A stretch of DNA of 64,000 nucleotides from Escarpia spicata (GCA_963995525.1 OZ023205.1:61337104-61401103), one strand, 5' to 3'; shown: positions 43,536 to 53,407, counted from the first letter of the stretch. Translations and numbers: made by a program. Notes: generated by a model not told the origin, from the letters alone.

Positions 43536-44073
43536 CTCTGACTACGACGAGAGTCGGAGACCTAGTGAATTACAGGAGGCAGTAGAGAGAGTGAACGCAA
43601 TTCAGAAACGAACGGAGTACATGATAGATGACGAGTTATTTATAGCCACTATAACCACTGCATGCATTCGTCAGGTAGCCGAAGGACTGTACCTTCGCTA
43701 CGCGAACGTTCACGAAGACGTGTATAAAGTGAATCGTTCGCGTATATTTCATGCTTTTGATATGGCAGTATCCGATTTGGTATGCGGATCGCGCGTGCCG
43801 NNNNNNNNNNNNNNNNNNNNNNNNNNNNNNNNNNNNNNNNNNNNNNNNNNNNNNNNNNNNNNNNNNNNNNNNNNNNNNNNNNNNNNNNNNNNNNNNNNNN
43901 NNNNNNNNNNNNNNNNNNNNNNNNNNNNNNNNNNNNNNNNNNNNNNNNNNNNNNNNNNNNNNNNNNNNNNNNNNNNNNNNNNNNNNNNNNNNNNNNNNNN
44001 TTTTACGAATGTTCTAGGCCTGCGAGTGTACACAGCGCCTGACGTGACCTTTAGACACGGTTATCGAGAATGA
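43438..44073 (+). CDS. Acidic ORF of unknown function interrupted by an assembly gap
   Basis: Before the gap, the frame encodes an Asp/Ser-rich stretch (DNDDVANDGDFDSDFSDYDE). A likely helical region follows (RPSELQEAVERVNAIQKRTE, DDELFIATITTACIRQVAEG, RSRIFHAFDMAVSDL). After the 200-N gap, 44001-44073 could be its end (FTNVLGLRVYTAPDV) if the gap keeps frame, which cannot be known. The true start is unclear. The first duplicate copy (43250-43410) reads from a possible acceptor at about 43248 through TPPRSYESVLSTPVRG into the same acidic segment, so the ATG at 43438 may be an artefact. I recognise no family. Its acidic style resembles the small acidic gene at 40478-41339. Confidence 0.4.
   Translation: MTRQVSFTWGSCAWSSDQDNDDVANDGDFDSDFSDYDESRRPSELQEAVERVNAIQKRTEYMIDDELFIATITTACIRQVAEGLYLRYANVHEDVYKVNRSRIFHAFDMAVSDLVCGSRVPXXXXXXXXXXXXXXXXXXXXXXXXXXXXXXXXXXXXXXXXXXXXXXXXXXXXXXXXXXXXXXXXXXXFTNVLGLRVYTAPDVTFRHGYRE
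43801..44000. other. Assembly gap (200 N)
   Basis: A run of exactly 200 N. The true length is unknown, and it breaks the acidic ORF. Confidence 1.
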
Positions 44074-44237
44074 CAGTTCATAGCCGATGCGCAATTTTTG
44101 GTGGCGTGAAATCGTTCGCAATGTTTCGCAATGTTCTTCAAAACTTCGCCAAGGCTACATCTGATAGGCTATGATATGCTATACATTCACGATCCCACCG
44201 CTGCCGCCATGTCATGTTGCTGTGTTTGTTTGGGTAG

Positions 44238-44345
44238 TGTAAGATACAACAAAACAGCATGTGATCGTCGCAGGAAGCCGTGTATTTCATAAAGGTGTCA
44301 CACGACAAGATTAGATCAACAATATTATAGTCGAATAATATGACA
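44238..44345 (-). repeat. 3' LTR of the Gypsy element
   Basis: 108 bp, identical to the other LTR except for two A/G differences. Preceded on the minus strand by the purine tract. Confidence 0.93.
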
Positions 44346-44354
44346 TCTCCCCCC
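44346..44354 (-). other. Polypurine tract of the Gypsy element
   Basis: Minus-strand GGGGGGAGA directly abuts the 3' LTR, the expected position for plus-strand DNA priming. Confidence 0.8.
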
Positions 44355-44559
44355 AAAGATATCAACACATCAAGGATAGAGTTCCATAATAATCGTGAAG
44401 TCGAATCGCATGACGTATGACTAACTATTATAAAACACATGTAAACTACAAAATCAATACAAGGGTAGCTAGACAGCTTTCCCTGTAAGCGACAACAGAT
44501 CATCGGCATTATTCTGGCCTACTGTGCACTTCAATTTTAACATGAATGGGCAAACTAAA

Positions 44560-46430
44560 CTAAACGTCCATTCTGTCGGGCTTTCGCACTGCGCGCCCCG
44601 ATCTCGTCACGTATCCAGGGCGACGCGGCGAACTAGGCACGTCTTCAGTCGCATCTTGAGGATGCTCATCGCCCGGAAGAGTCGGCGTCGTCTTGACGTC
44701 ATCAGGCTCGTCTCGGTGGTCGTCTGTCGTCTCGGAAGTGCGTGGCGGTTCAGGTGGCACTTTGAGGAGGTGCTTCCTGTTCCGTCGGTACACGCCCCCG
44801 TCGCTTGTCTCGACGATGAAGGAACGCGGAGCATCAGCACGTGCGAGTACTGTGCCGTTTGCTGACCATCTGCGTTCGTCGTCTCGTTTGAGGCGGACGG
44901 CGTCGCCCGGCTGAAGAGGTGGTAGCTGCTTCGCGCCGTGGTGACGGTCGTAGTGGTGTCCGTACACCCGCTTCTTCGCCTCGTCGTTGTTGAAGGCGGA
45001 CTCGTAGTCCGGCCAGTTCGGTTGTAGTAACTCAGGCAGTATCGGTACGGTCGTTTTCATACGCCTACCCATCATGAGTTCTGCAGGGCTGTACCCTGTT
45101 GCGGCAATAGGTGTCGCGCGGTACACCATCAACGCCTTCGTCGGATCGTCCTGCGCGAGCTGTTTCTTCGCGACCTGTACAGCCCTCTCCGCTTCCCCGT
45201 TCGACTGAGCGAAGTAGGGACTGCTGGTCACGTGGTTGATGAGCGCATGATTCGTAAACGCTGCGAACTCGCGGGACTTGAACTGCGGTCCGTTGTCTGT
45301 AAATAGGATATCTGGATGGCCCCATCATTTAACAAGATTTAACAAGATTGCCATCCAGAAAATTACTCTGGATGGCAGTTGGACAAGGAAGCCTTTTGGC
45401 TTATCGAGAGTCCAATACTTTTTATCTACATGTATCCCGTATCATGTATCATGCATTCACATCTTTTATCTTCGCAATCACGGCTGATGAAGATGTGTTG
45501 CTAAGATGTGAGACTTCGGTGTATCGACTGTAATAGTCGATCATGACGATGTAGGTTTTACGCCGGAAGTCGAACAAGTCTGCACCGACTTTCTGCCATG
45601 GACGGTCGGGCATCGGGGTGCTCTTGAGAGGCTCTCTCGACTGTGGGGATCTCTTCGTTTGACAGACAGCACCACGCGCTACCAGGCTCTCAATCGACTT
45701 CGACAAGCCCGGCCACCAAACTGTCTCGTTAGCTCGCGCGCGACACTTCGTGATCCCTTGGTGACCACTGTGGATCTTCTCGAGGATCTCGCTGCGCAAC
45801 GACTGCGGGACGACGATCCTGCGAGCACGCACGAGGATTCCCTTCACGACACTCAACTATGACCGAACGTGGTACAGATCGCGCAAGCATTCGTCTGCCT
45901 GCGAGATGTGTCGTGGCCAACCCCCAGACGTGTACGCGATGACTCTCTGAAATGCGTCGTCGCTTTCCGTGGCGTCGCGAATGCGTCGTAGCATTGAGTC
46001 AAGCACGGGCACTGTCGATAGCATACTCTCGACGTACGACTGCACGGCATCCACAGAGTCCAGTCGCTGGTCGCACTGTAGAGGTTGTCGTGACAGAGTA
46101 TGCTCTGCGACGATGTTGAATCGCATCAGGCGAAGCAACAAGCGCTGACACCGAATCGGTGTATGGTCGATATCACGAGAGTTGATCAACGGGATGAGAG
46201 GTTTGTGGTCAGTCAACAACTTGATCTTCTTCAACCCCATCAGATATCGGTCAAACTTTTCGCACGCCCACGTACACGCCAGACACTCTTTCTCAATGGC
46301 CGCATATCCCATCTCCGCTTTCGTCAACGTTCTGGAACAATACGCCACAGGCATCATCTGGTGGTCATGGACTTGCATCAGAACGGCACCGAGGCCGTAT
46401 CCACTTGCGTCTGCACATATGACTGGGTAG
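44560..46430 (-). pseudogene. Gypsy RNase H and integrase, broken by a frameshift, a stop and a LINE insertion
   Basis: RNase H (AYCSRTLTKAEMGYAAIEKE, LLTDHKPLIPL) occupies 46430-45860 in a frame shifted from RT. An in-frame TAG at about 45861 precedes the integrase H2C2 zinc domain (HSGHQGITKC) and the first catalytic Asp region (GADLFDF). Between about 45449 and 45322 a LINE 3' end splits the core. The core resumes with TDNGPQF and NGEAERAVQ, the second Asp and the Glu of the DDE triad. The C-terminus is Pro/Asp-rich and ends at 44560. Confidence 0.85.
45325..45448 (-). mobile_element. 5'-truncated LINE 3' end inserted in the Gypsy integrase
   Basis: On the minus strand it contains actctcgataagc, ggcttccttgtcca, ctgccatc and ctggatggcaatcttgttaa. 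It matches the 3' end of the plus-strand LINE at 52520-52610. It ends in a doubled aatcttgtta motif. It interrupts the integrase reading between the lysine-rich AKIKD region and PDILFTDNG. Confidence 0.85.
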
Positions 46431-48581
46431 TTTCACGTCGTAGAATGTGAGTACAGGAGTAGACGATATCATGTGTTTCAATTCAGCGAACGCCTTCTCA
46501 TGCACGCTTCCCCACACCCACACGATGTCCTTGCAGAGGAGTTCGTTGAGTGGCTTCGTGAATCGGGCGAGGTCTTTCACGAAACGTCCAAGGTAGTTCA
46601 CCATTCCGAGGAAACGACGAAGTTGATGTATGTTTTCGGGCGATTTCATCTCCTGGATGGCCTTCACCTTGTCTCTATGGACGCTGACTCCGTCTTTGCC
46701 GATCCAATGACCCAGGAACTCGAGCCCAGGTTGTCGCAAGGTACACTTGGCCTTGTTCAGCTTCAGTCCTGACTTCTCGATGATGTTGAACACCATCTCG
46801 AGTCGTTGGTCGTGTTCTGCGATATTCTTCCCGCATACCAGAATGTCGTCCTGATACACCGACACACCGGGGACGTCGCGGAGAATGTCGCTCATTTCAC
46901 GCTGGAATATCTCGCTCGCGCTACTTATTCCGAACGGTAGCCGTAGAAAACGGTATCGACCGAATGGCGTGATGAAGGTCGTCAGTATGCTGCTGTCGTC
47001 ATGAAGACCCAACTGCCAGTAGCCGCACGAGGCATCCAAAGACGAGAACACCTCGGCCCCAGCCAGGTTGTGGATGACGTCTTCAACGGTTGGCAACACA
47101 TATCGCTCGCGACTGATGGCGACGTTGAGACGTTTCAAGTCAACACAGAGGCGAATGTTCCCTCCTGATTTCGGCACGACGACTATGGGACTGCACCACT
47201 CGGTAGGTTCTGTCACTTTGACGATTACCCCCAAGCGTTCCATTCGAGCGAGTTCTGCAGCCACCTTGTCGAGCATCGGCAGTGGCACGCGTCTAGACGT
47301 GCTGCAGCTGTACGGCTGTGCATCAGATTTCAGTTTGATGTGTACGCGCCAGGTCTTCAGCTCACCAAGCTCTCCAAACACGTCAAGGTCATAGAGGTCG
47401 GACGTGTGAACGTTGTCGAGCCGCGACATCAAGCTTAGATGGACCGCCGCAGCTCTGCTGAGCAGGTTTTCCTTCAAACCTGGTATGACGTAACAGTGGA
47501 CGTTCGTCACCTTTCGTTTTCGCAATATCTTCGCTATGAAGTGACCATCACAGGACAGTTTACCACCCGGTGAATCTAGCGAAACGTTGGCCGACTTCAG
47601 CTTCGGTCGCTCGTGGAGTTGACGATAGGTTTCAGACGAAATGACGGTGACATCTGCGCCGCAGTCAATCTTGAAATCCACTACCGTGCCATTCATCTCC
47701 ACTGATGTGTGCCAGGGTGGCTCGTCGTGTTCCTTGGACTCGACGGACCCAAGGAAGAACTCAGACGGCTCTACCCCGACTGCCGAAGTGATTTCGTGTA
47801 CGTTTCTTCTCGTCGAACACCATTTCGCGAAGTGACCCTTCTTGTGGCACAGTTTACAGTTGGCGTTCAGCGCCGAGCACTCTGATCGTGTGTGCTGATG
47901 GTAGCCACACGCGTCACATGTCTGGACGACTGACTTTGCATGCCTGTGAGGAGCGTTCCGTGGTGTAGACGGCTTGAATGGCGGTTTTCCACGTCTACCA
48001 CCCGGACTCCGCTTCACCTCGTTGATGACGCCTGCTGCCGGTCTAGTTTCGATCGACTTGATTTGCTGTCTAGACGCCTCATCCGCCCGACACATTTCAA
48101 CAGCACGCCCGAGAGTGAGGTCAGCTTCGCGCAGAAGCCGTCCTCTCACCGCATTATCGCGAAACCCTAGGACAATCCTGTCCCGGATTAGCTCATCTCG
48201 CAGTTCGCGGTAATCACACGTCGCTGCGAGATGTTTGAGTTCGGTGACGTACTGGTCGATAGACTCTCCTTCATGTTGTGTTCGAGTGTTGAGTTTATAG
48301 CGTTCGAAAGTCACATTTGTCTTAGGAATGCAATAACTTTCGAATTTCTCCTTCAACGGGTCGAGCTTATCCGCCTCTTCTTCGGTGAACTGGAAGGTGT
48401 TGTAGATCTCCAGTCCCTCTTCCCCGATCACATGAAGAAAGATTGCACACTTCACTGGGTCGTCTTTGACATCAACCCCGGACGCTCTTGCATAAAGCGT
48501 CCATCGCTGGATCCATCTTTTCCACGTTTCTGATACGTTGCCGGAAAAGGACATCGGCCCAGGGGGCGAAAGAGTCTCCAT
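46365..48581 (-). CDS. Gypsy gag-protease-reverse transcriptase ORF (738 codons)
   Basis: A single frame from the ATG at 48581. Residues about 1-190 are capsid-like gag (TWKRWIQRWTLYARASG, ESIDQYVTELKHLA). Then come two zinc knuckles (CDACGYHQHTRSEC, CKLCHKKGHFAKWC). The aspartic protease has DCGADVTVI at its active site, with Cys in the usual Ser/Thr position. Reverse transcriptase follows, with FSSLDASCGYWQLGL, the palm motif YQDDILVCG and the thumb region (RRFLGMVNYLGRF). Gag and pol are fused in one frame with no separating shift. The frame is lost near 46430 where RNase H should begin, and the last 19 residues are out of frame. Confidence 0.9.
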   Translation of the reverse strand: METLSPPGPMSFSGNVSETWKRWIQRWTLYARASGVDVKDDPVKCAIFLHVIGEEGLEIYNTFQFTEEEADKLDPLKEKFESYCIPKTNVTFERYKLNTRTQHEGESIDQYVTELKHLAATCDYRELRDELIRDRIVLGFRDNAVRGRLLREADLTLGRAVEMCRADEASRQQIKSIETRPAAGVINEVKRSPGGRRGKPPFKPSTPRNAPHRHAKSVVQTCDACGYHQHTRSECSALNANCKLCHKKGHFAKWCSTRRNVHEITSAVGVEPSEFFLGSVESKEHDEPPWHTSVEMNGTVVDFKIDCGADVTVISSETYRQLHERPKLKSANVSLDSPGGKLSCDGHFIAKILRKRKVTNVHCYVIPGLKENLLSRAAAVHLSLMSRLDNVHTSDLYDLDVFGELGELKTWRVHIKLKSDAQPYSCSTSRRVPLPMLDKVAAELARMERLGVIVKVTEPTEWCSPIVVVPKSGGNIRLCVDLKRLNVAISRERYVLPTVEDVIHNLAGAEVFSSLDASCGYWQLGLHDDSSILTTFITPFGRYRFLRLPFGISSASEIFQREMSDILRDVPGVSVYQDDILVCGKNIAEHDQRLEMVFNIIEKSGLKLNKAKCTLRQPGLEFLGHWIGKDGVSVHRDKVKAIQEMKSPENIHQLRRFLGMVNYLGRFVKDLARFTKPLNELLCKDIVWVWGSVHEKAFAELKHMISSTPVLTFYDVKLPSHMCRRKWIRPRCRSDASP

Positions 48582-48808
48582 TATGTGTGCCTATCTTCTT
48601 CGCATTACGATCCCCGTTGCTAAGGTATACGTCAAAGCCACCTATTAACGCTCACGCGGAGAATCGTGTCTAAGTGCCCCGATATACGTATTTTGTTTGA
48701 AATCGCGCGAAGGGGACTTGCATAAACGTTCATGGTTTAATGTTCATCACAATTCATTCATGATCTACCGGTTTATGCGCGTGAATTCATCAAGATACGC
48801 TACCACCA

Positions 48809-48916
48809 TGTAAGATACAACAAAACAGCATGTGATCGTCGCAGGAAGCCGTGTATTTCGTAAAGGTGTCACACGACAAGATTAGGTCAACAATATTATA
48901 GTCGAATAATATGACA
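48809..48916 (-). repeat. 5' LTR of the Gypsy element
   Basis: 108-bp partner of the LTR at 44238-44345. Followed outside by GGTAG, the second copy of the target duplication. Confidence 0.93.
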
Positions 48917-48921
48917 GGTAG

Positions 48922-49270
48922 CGTGTAACACAGAACACGGATTAATAAGAAACGTTTATGCTTTATGTCTGAAACACCAGCCTCGCTCTCCAGGTCAAGA
49001 CGAACTGCCTGCAGCTAATCTGCAGCTAGCCATAATGATGTGCATATCATTACAATCACGTGATCGGTCGTGTGCTCTATTTACGTACATGCTCTAACAA
49101 TATACACTATTTACAATTAGTAACTATAACTAGTAATGTCCGTGCTTTTAAAACAAACGGATTATAATTAATGGCCGAATATTATTTATCACCACCTGAT
49201 CTACTGATACCAAATAGTATGCACAGAAACATCATTCGGATGAAATTTAACGTGTGTAAGCACGACAGTC
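48922..49270. other. Flank to the right of the Gypsy element, nothing recognised
   Basis: No supported feature. The sequence should continue the island interrupted at 44237. Confidence 0.4.
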
Positions 49271-49277
49271 GTATAGC

Positions 49278-49480
49278 TGGGGTAATGGTCGGAATGCACC
49301 TCTGCCTGAATGCACCAGTTGCAATGCACCAACTGCCTAGTCCCAATTAATGCTCCAACCGCGTGGTCGCAATGCTCCAATGGGGTGATCGCAATGCACC
49401 ACTTTTGGTCGGAATGCCCCACTTTGGTGATGACGACCTGGTCGCAATGCTCCAATGGTTTGGCGCAATGCACCTCTTAT
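49278..49480. repeat. Degenerate tandem repeat, unit about 25-32 bp
   Basis: The motif tggtcgcaatgctccaatg or ggtcggaatgcacc occurs about seven times. Frames across it on both strands (AMLQW, EHCD-type) are artefacts. It directly precedes the mini-Helitron. Confidence 0.7.
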
Positions 49481-49484
49481 GGTA

Positions 49485-49558
49485 TCTATATATTATAAAA
49501 CATTATGGTTTCTCTGTTTGTTTGTTTTTACCCGGGCAACGCCGGGTAAGTCGGCTAG
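49485..49558 (+). mobile_element. Minimal Helitron-like element (74 bp)
   Basis: It starts TCTATATATT after an A and ends with a hairpin (tacccgggcaacgccgggta: 7-bp stem, 6-base loop), six bases, then CTAG followed by T. A 5' TC, a 3' hairpin about 6-12 bp before CTRR, and insertion between A and T are the Helitron hallmarks. A pyrimidine-rich tctctgtttgtttgttt lies in the middle. It has no coding capacity. It could instead be only the 3' end of a much larger Helitron reaching upstream. Confidence 0.6.
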
Positions 49559-49869
49559 TATGGTTTCTTTAAGTATCGCCCACGCGACTTTGCGTATATC
49601 AATATATGGGTAGTGATATATGTACATGGATTTTGCTTGAAATTTCATCTACATTATACTGTTAGTAGTGGGTGTCATAGTTAAATGTACGCGCGACAAC
49701 GGGATTTTGATACTGTATCGCCACCTTGTGGATATATTTGGACTTACAACTTGTACTCGAGTTCTTTGGGGTACGAGTTCGGTTTATTGTGTAATCGCTG
49801 TTGACGGTGTTGTGTTGCTGGCTGATTCAGAGTTATTCGTCGCCTACCAAACTGACTAGTTCAGAATCC

Positions 49870-50085
49870 GCTGATCACACAGTATGCGAACCCTTTTTAC
49901 TCTAGCGAGAACCTAGTTTGAGACTGACTGAACTTGGCGGTCAAATGTATTTTGATGTCTGGTTGAAAAATTTCGCTATTATCGCTCATTGTCATAGACA
50001 TGTTTCAATTCAAAAACTTTATTCCGGAATATTACATCCATATAAAACGTAGACCAGACTATGACTGATAACTGTTAAAATATAG
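49870..50085. other. Intergenic, nothing recognised
   Basis: No feature is supported. A 63-codon frame just upstream (49668-49859) is not convincing. Confidence 0.4.
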
Positions 50086-50112
50086 CATTGGTCGTGCGCT
50101 TTTAGTCATACC
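50086..50112. mobile_element. Solo end of the GGTATGAC-type MITE
   Basis: The sequence gtcgtgcgcttttagtcata plus cc equals the right terminus of the MITEs at 53182-53407 and 57989-58415. No matching left end was found nearby. Confidence 0.55.
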
Positions 50113-50349
50113 GGATTTAGCTACACATTTCATAAAACTATACACATTTTTTCTGATCAACATTTTGCAGGTGAATAAGCCTCGTGATACAAACATATAA
50201 CTAGCACAACAATCTAAAGACATTATTGTATGCTGCACACAGTTTTTTAATTGATTCTGCTCTATCAGTTTTAGGGTTACCCAGTTTTAGTACAAGTAGT
50301 ATATGCTCTTTTAGTTTTAGACTTTAGTACAAGAAGTTTCCTTTCTCAA

Positions 50350-52607
50350 CATGTGCTACAACCAACCAGCGGAGAGAATGTGTTAGACTTAGTTTTGTCC
50401 TCACAGAATGAATTAATTGACAATGTTGAATTATGTGAGCCTCTGGGAAGTAGTGATCACAACCAGATACATTTTACCATCAAAGTAAAATCAGAAAGAA
50501 ATAATAAAAAGCAGTTCAGGAGAAATTTCCACAAAGGAAATGAGGAAATATTTAGCAAAGATAGACTGGAGTGCATCGTAGATAAATTTGTTCCCTTCAA
50601 AAAACAAGGGAAACGGACCAGAAAGAAATACTTATCGAAAGAAGCCATTAGAAAAATTAAGTATAAACAAATGATGTGGAAGTCATATAGACGTACTGGA
50701 AATGACGAAGACTACAACATTTATAAAGAAGCACTAAACCAAGCTACAGCTGAAATTAGAAAAAAGAGAAGCTATGAACATAAATTAGCTTGTAATATAA
50801 AACATGACAGCAAGATTTTTTATGCATATGTTCGAAGCAAACAGAAAGTTCAGGATAAGGTCGGTCCTCTAGAAGATAGTGCTGGAAATATAATATCAGA
50901 AGGATTCTTAATGGCAGAAGACCTGAATGAGTATTTTAGTTCAGTGTTTACCAGAGAAGACACTAGTTCACTGTCAGTACCAGAGGCTAAGTTCAAGGGG
51001 GTAGAATCAGACTACTTAAGACTGTAACCCCAGAAATGGTAGCTAAGAAAATTAGGGCTATGAAGGATAATAAATCACCTGGAGTGGATGGTATTCCACC
51101 CAAACTACTGTTGGAAATTGTAGAACAAATTAGCATACCGCTTGCAACAGTTTTCAACTTGTCATTAGAAGAGGGAGTGGTTCCTTTAGAATGGAAAGAA
51201 GCAAACATACCGTTATTTAAAAAAGGTTTGAGAAACAAGTCAAATAATTATAGACCAGTTAGTTTAACATCGGTGATTTGTAAATTATTAGAAAGACTAA
51301 TTAAAGTTCACATGGTTGATTTTCTTGTTAAACATAACTTGATAAACCCATCTCAACAATGGTTTCTAAAAGCGAGGTCATGCTTAACAAATATGTTATG
51401 TTTTTTGGAAGATATCACTAAGTGGGTAGATGATGGATCACCAGTAGATATCATCTTAGATTTTCAAAAAGCTTTCGACAAAGTGCCACATCAAAGATTA
51501 CTGCTTAAACTTAAGGCCCATGGCATAGGAAATGGTATAATTAACTGGATAGAAAAATGGCTGATTGACAGAAGACAACGGGTAGTTGTTGATGGGGAGG
51601 CTTCAAACTGGAAATCAGTTTTGAGTGGGGTCTCACAGGGATCAGTACTGGAACCTATATTAGTCTTAATATATATAAACGATTTGGACGATGATATAGC
51701 TAGCAAGGTGTTGAAATTTGCAGATGATACAAAAGTGTTTAGAAGAATTAAAAGTGATGGAGATAGACAGCATTTACAAGATGATCTTGACAGGTTGATC
51801 AAATGGTCTGAAAAGTGGCAAATGTTCAATTTTGGGAAATGTAAATGCCTTCACACACGACATGGGAATGAACATGTAGAATATACAATGGGGGGAACTG
51901 TACTAAGTACTACTGTAAAAGAAAAAGACTTAGGGTTGACAATTAGTGCTGACATGAAGGTTTCAGAGCAGTGTGGAATTGCAGCTTCAAAAGGAAATCA
52001 AATCCTTGGATTGATTAGGTGAAATATAGCATATAAAGAAAAAGAACTAATAATACCGCTGTACAAAACAATAGTTAGGCCTCATTTAGAATATTGTATA
52101 CAAGCATGGAGGCCATACCACAAGAAGGACATAGATATGCTAGAAAGAGTACAGAGGAGAGCGACTAAAATGATACCAAAACTGAGGGATCTTAGTTATG
52201 AAAAATGCCAAAAAAATGTGGTTTAACAACACTAGAGACCAGGAGATTGAGAGGAGATCAGATAGAAGTGTTTAAAATATTGAATGGTTATGAAAATATT
52301 GATAGAAATGTGTTTTTTTAGTTAAGAAAGAAAGACTAGAGGACATGAAGTAACATTAGTAAAGGAGCAGTGTAAATTAGACGTAAGAAAGTTCTCATTT
52401 TCACAAAGGACTGTGAATGAATGGAACAGATTATCTGATGATTGTGTGGGTGCTAGTAGTGTGAATGTTTTTAAAAAAAATCGACACATACCTCAGAAGG
52501 GCTGGATATATGTAGATAAAAGGGTTGAACTCTCGATAAGCTAAAGGGCTTCCTTGTCCACCTGCCATCTAGAGTTAATTCTCTGGATGGCAATCTTGTT
52601 AAATCAA
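50350..52607 (+). mobile_element. 5'-truncated CR1/Rex-like LINE with reverse transcriptase, degraded
   Basis: The frame from about 50353 has the last part of the endonuclease (NVLDLVLSSQNE, GSSDHNQIHF) and the linker. After a frameshift at about 51020 the RT begins (KDNKSPGVDGIPPKLL, NYRPVSLTSVICKLLER, LDFQKAFDKVPH, GVSQGS, FADDTKVF). FADD is the catalytic motif. An in-frame TGA at about 52019 interrupts the C-terminal region, which continues as YKTIVRPHLEYCIQAW and RVQRRATKM. The 3' end near 52607 is shared with the fragment at 45325-45448. The first endonuclease half and 5' UTR are missing, so it is not autonomous. Confidence 0.88.
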
Positions 52608-52619
52608 TAATTAACCTTG

Positions 52620-53165
52620 AATTTACCTTGAATCCTCCTCTTCTACGTAGTAGTCAAGGAGTTGACGAGGAAGGGAGTCAAACGTCGATTCATGAAATCC
52701 TCTGCCCTATTGCGTAAATATTTGTCAATGTGTCCCTTGAACTGGTTGTTCCATAGCTGACATGTATATAGCAAAGTACAATAGGATTTGAACAGATTAC
52801 ACTTTACAGAATCTGTACACCTGTAGAATTTTCGGATCAGGGCATTATCCTGAGCATAAATGTTCTTGTATTGCCTAGCCATGTCATCATTGTCACTGAG
52901 ATCTTCTGTGATAATATGCCCAAGATATTTGCATTTACTAACCCTAGCCAATGTTTCACCATGTAATACAAAGTTTGTAAGGTGTATATCCTTTTACAGC
53001 AAAAAATCATAACATTACTTTTGGCACTATTGTATTTAATATCGTGTTCTATTCCATATTCTGAACAAACAATTAGTAACATTGATAAACCCACAGATGA
53101 GGGAGCCAAGAGCACTAAATCATCAGCATACAACAAATGGTTGATTAATGACTCACCTATTATAT
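52620..53165 (-). mobile_element. Reverse-transcriptase fragment of another LINE
   Basis: Minus-strand frames carry the RT palm (INHLLYADDLVLLAPS), followed after a frameshift by CKYLGHIITEDLSDNDD, KFYRCTDSVKCNLFKSY and CQLWNNQF. YADD is the catalytic motif. It differs from the LINE at 50.3-52.6 kb and is on the opposite strand. A MITE lies at its upstream side. It is truncated at both ends. Confidence 0.8.
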
Positions 53166-53181
53166 AACCAGCATAGTGAGT

Positions 53182-53407
53182 GGTATGACTAAAAGTAAAA
53201 GGCGCACGACCACGCACGACCAAAATGTATGTAGTGTTGGTAACCAAGCGGGCTGTTGGTGGCACGTAGGAGGTATGTGTGTGCAGCTCACCAAATTTCA
53301 GATATGTTCTTCACATTGGAGTAACTAAATTCGCAACTTTTATAGTTTGGCTACCAACACTACATACATTTTGGTCGTGTATGGTCTGGCGCCTTTTAGT
53401 CATACCG
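53182..53407. mobile_element. MITE with long terminal inverted repeats
   Basis: The left end GGTATGACTAAAAG and the right end CTTTTAGTCATACC are inverse, and the homology extends inward through aaaatgtatgtagtgttggt (about 70-bp arms). ATAGTGAGT flanks both sides (53173-53181 and 53408-53416), a 9-bp target duplication. That would suit a Mutator-like family; 8 bp would suit hAT. No ORF belongs to it. Confidence 0.85.

Larger units (their letters stand above)
44238..48916 (-). mobile_element. Ty3/Gypsy LTR retrotransposon with both LTRs and target duplication
   Basis: 108-bp LTRs lie at 44238-44345 and 48809-48916, beginning TGT and ending ACA, with two differences (about 2%). A 5-bp duplication GGTAG flanks the element (44233-44237 and 48917-48921). 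On the minus strand the order is 5' LTR, a possible primer-binding region starting TGGTGGTAGC, gag-PR-RT ORF, RNase H, integrase, a purine tract GGGGGGAGA and the 3' LTR. Coding damage consists of a frameshift between RT and RNase H (about 46430), an in-frame stop before the integrase (about 45861) and a LINE fragment inside the integrase core. The copy is complete in structure but not autonomous. Element length is 4679 bp, short for Gypsy because of the small LTRs. Confidence 0.93.

Noticed and set aside
40478..44073. The island as an endogenous DNA virus
   Set aside because: No capsid, polymerase or packaging gene is visible, and one gene has two host-like introns. Viral origin is possible but unsupported.
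39700..49558. One large 10-kb Helitron carrying NADAR and RPA-like genes
   Set aside because: No Rep/helicase ORF and no convincing distant 5' terminus was found, and a local TC start exists 74 bp before the CTAG end. Kept only as an alternative.
49668..49859. 63-codon ORF after the Helitron-like element
   Set aside because: Hydrophobic, with no domain, no splice evidence and no credible start context.
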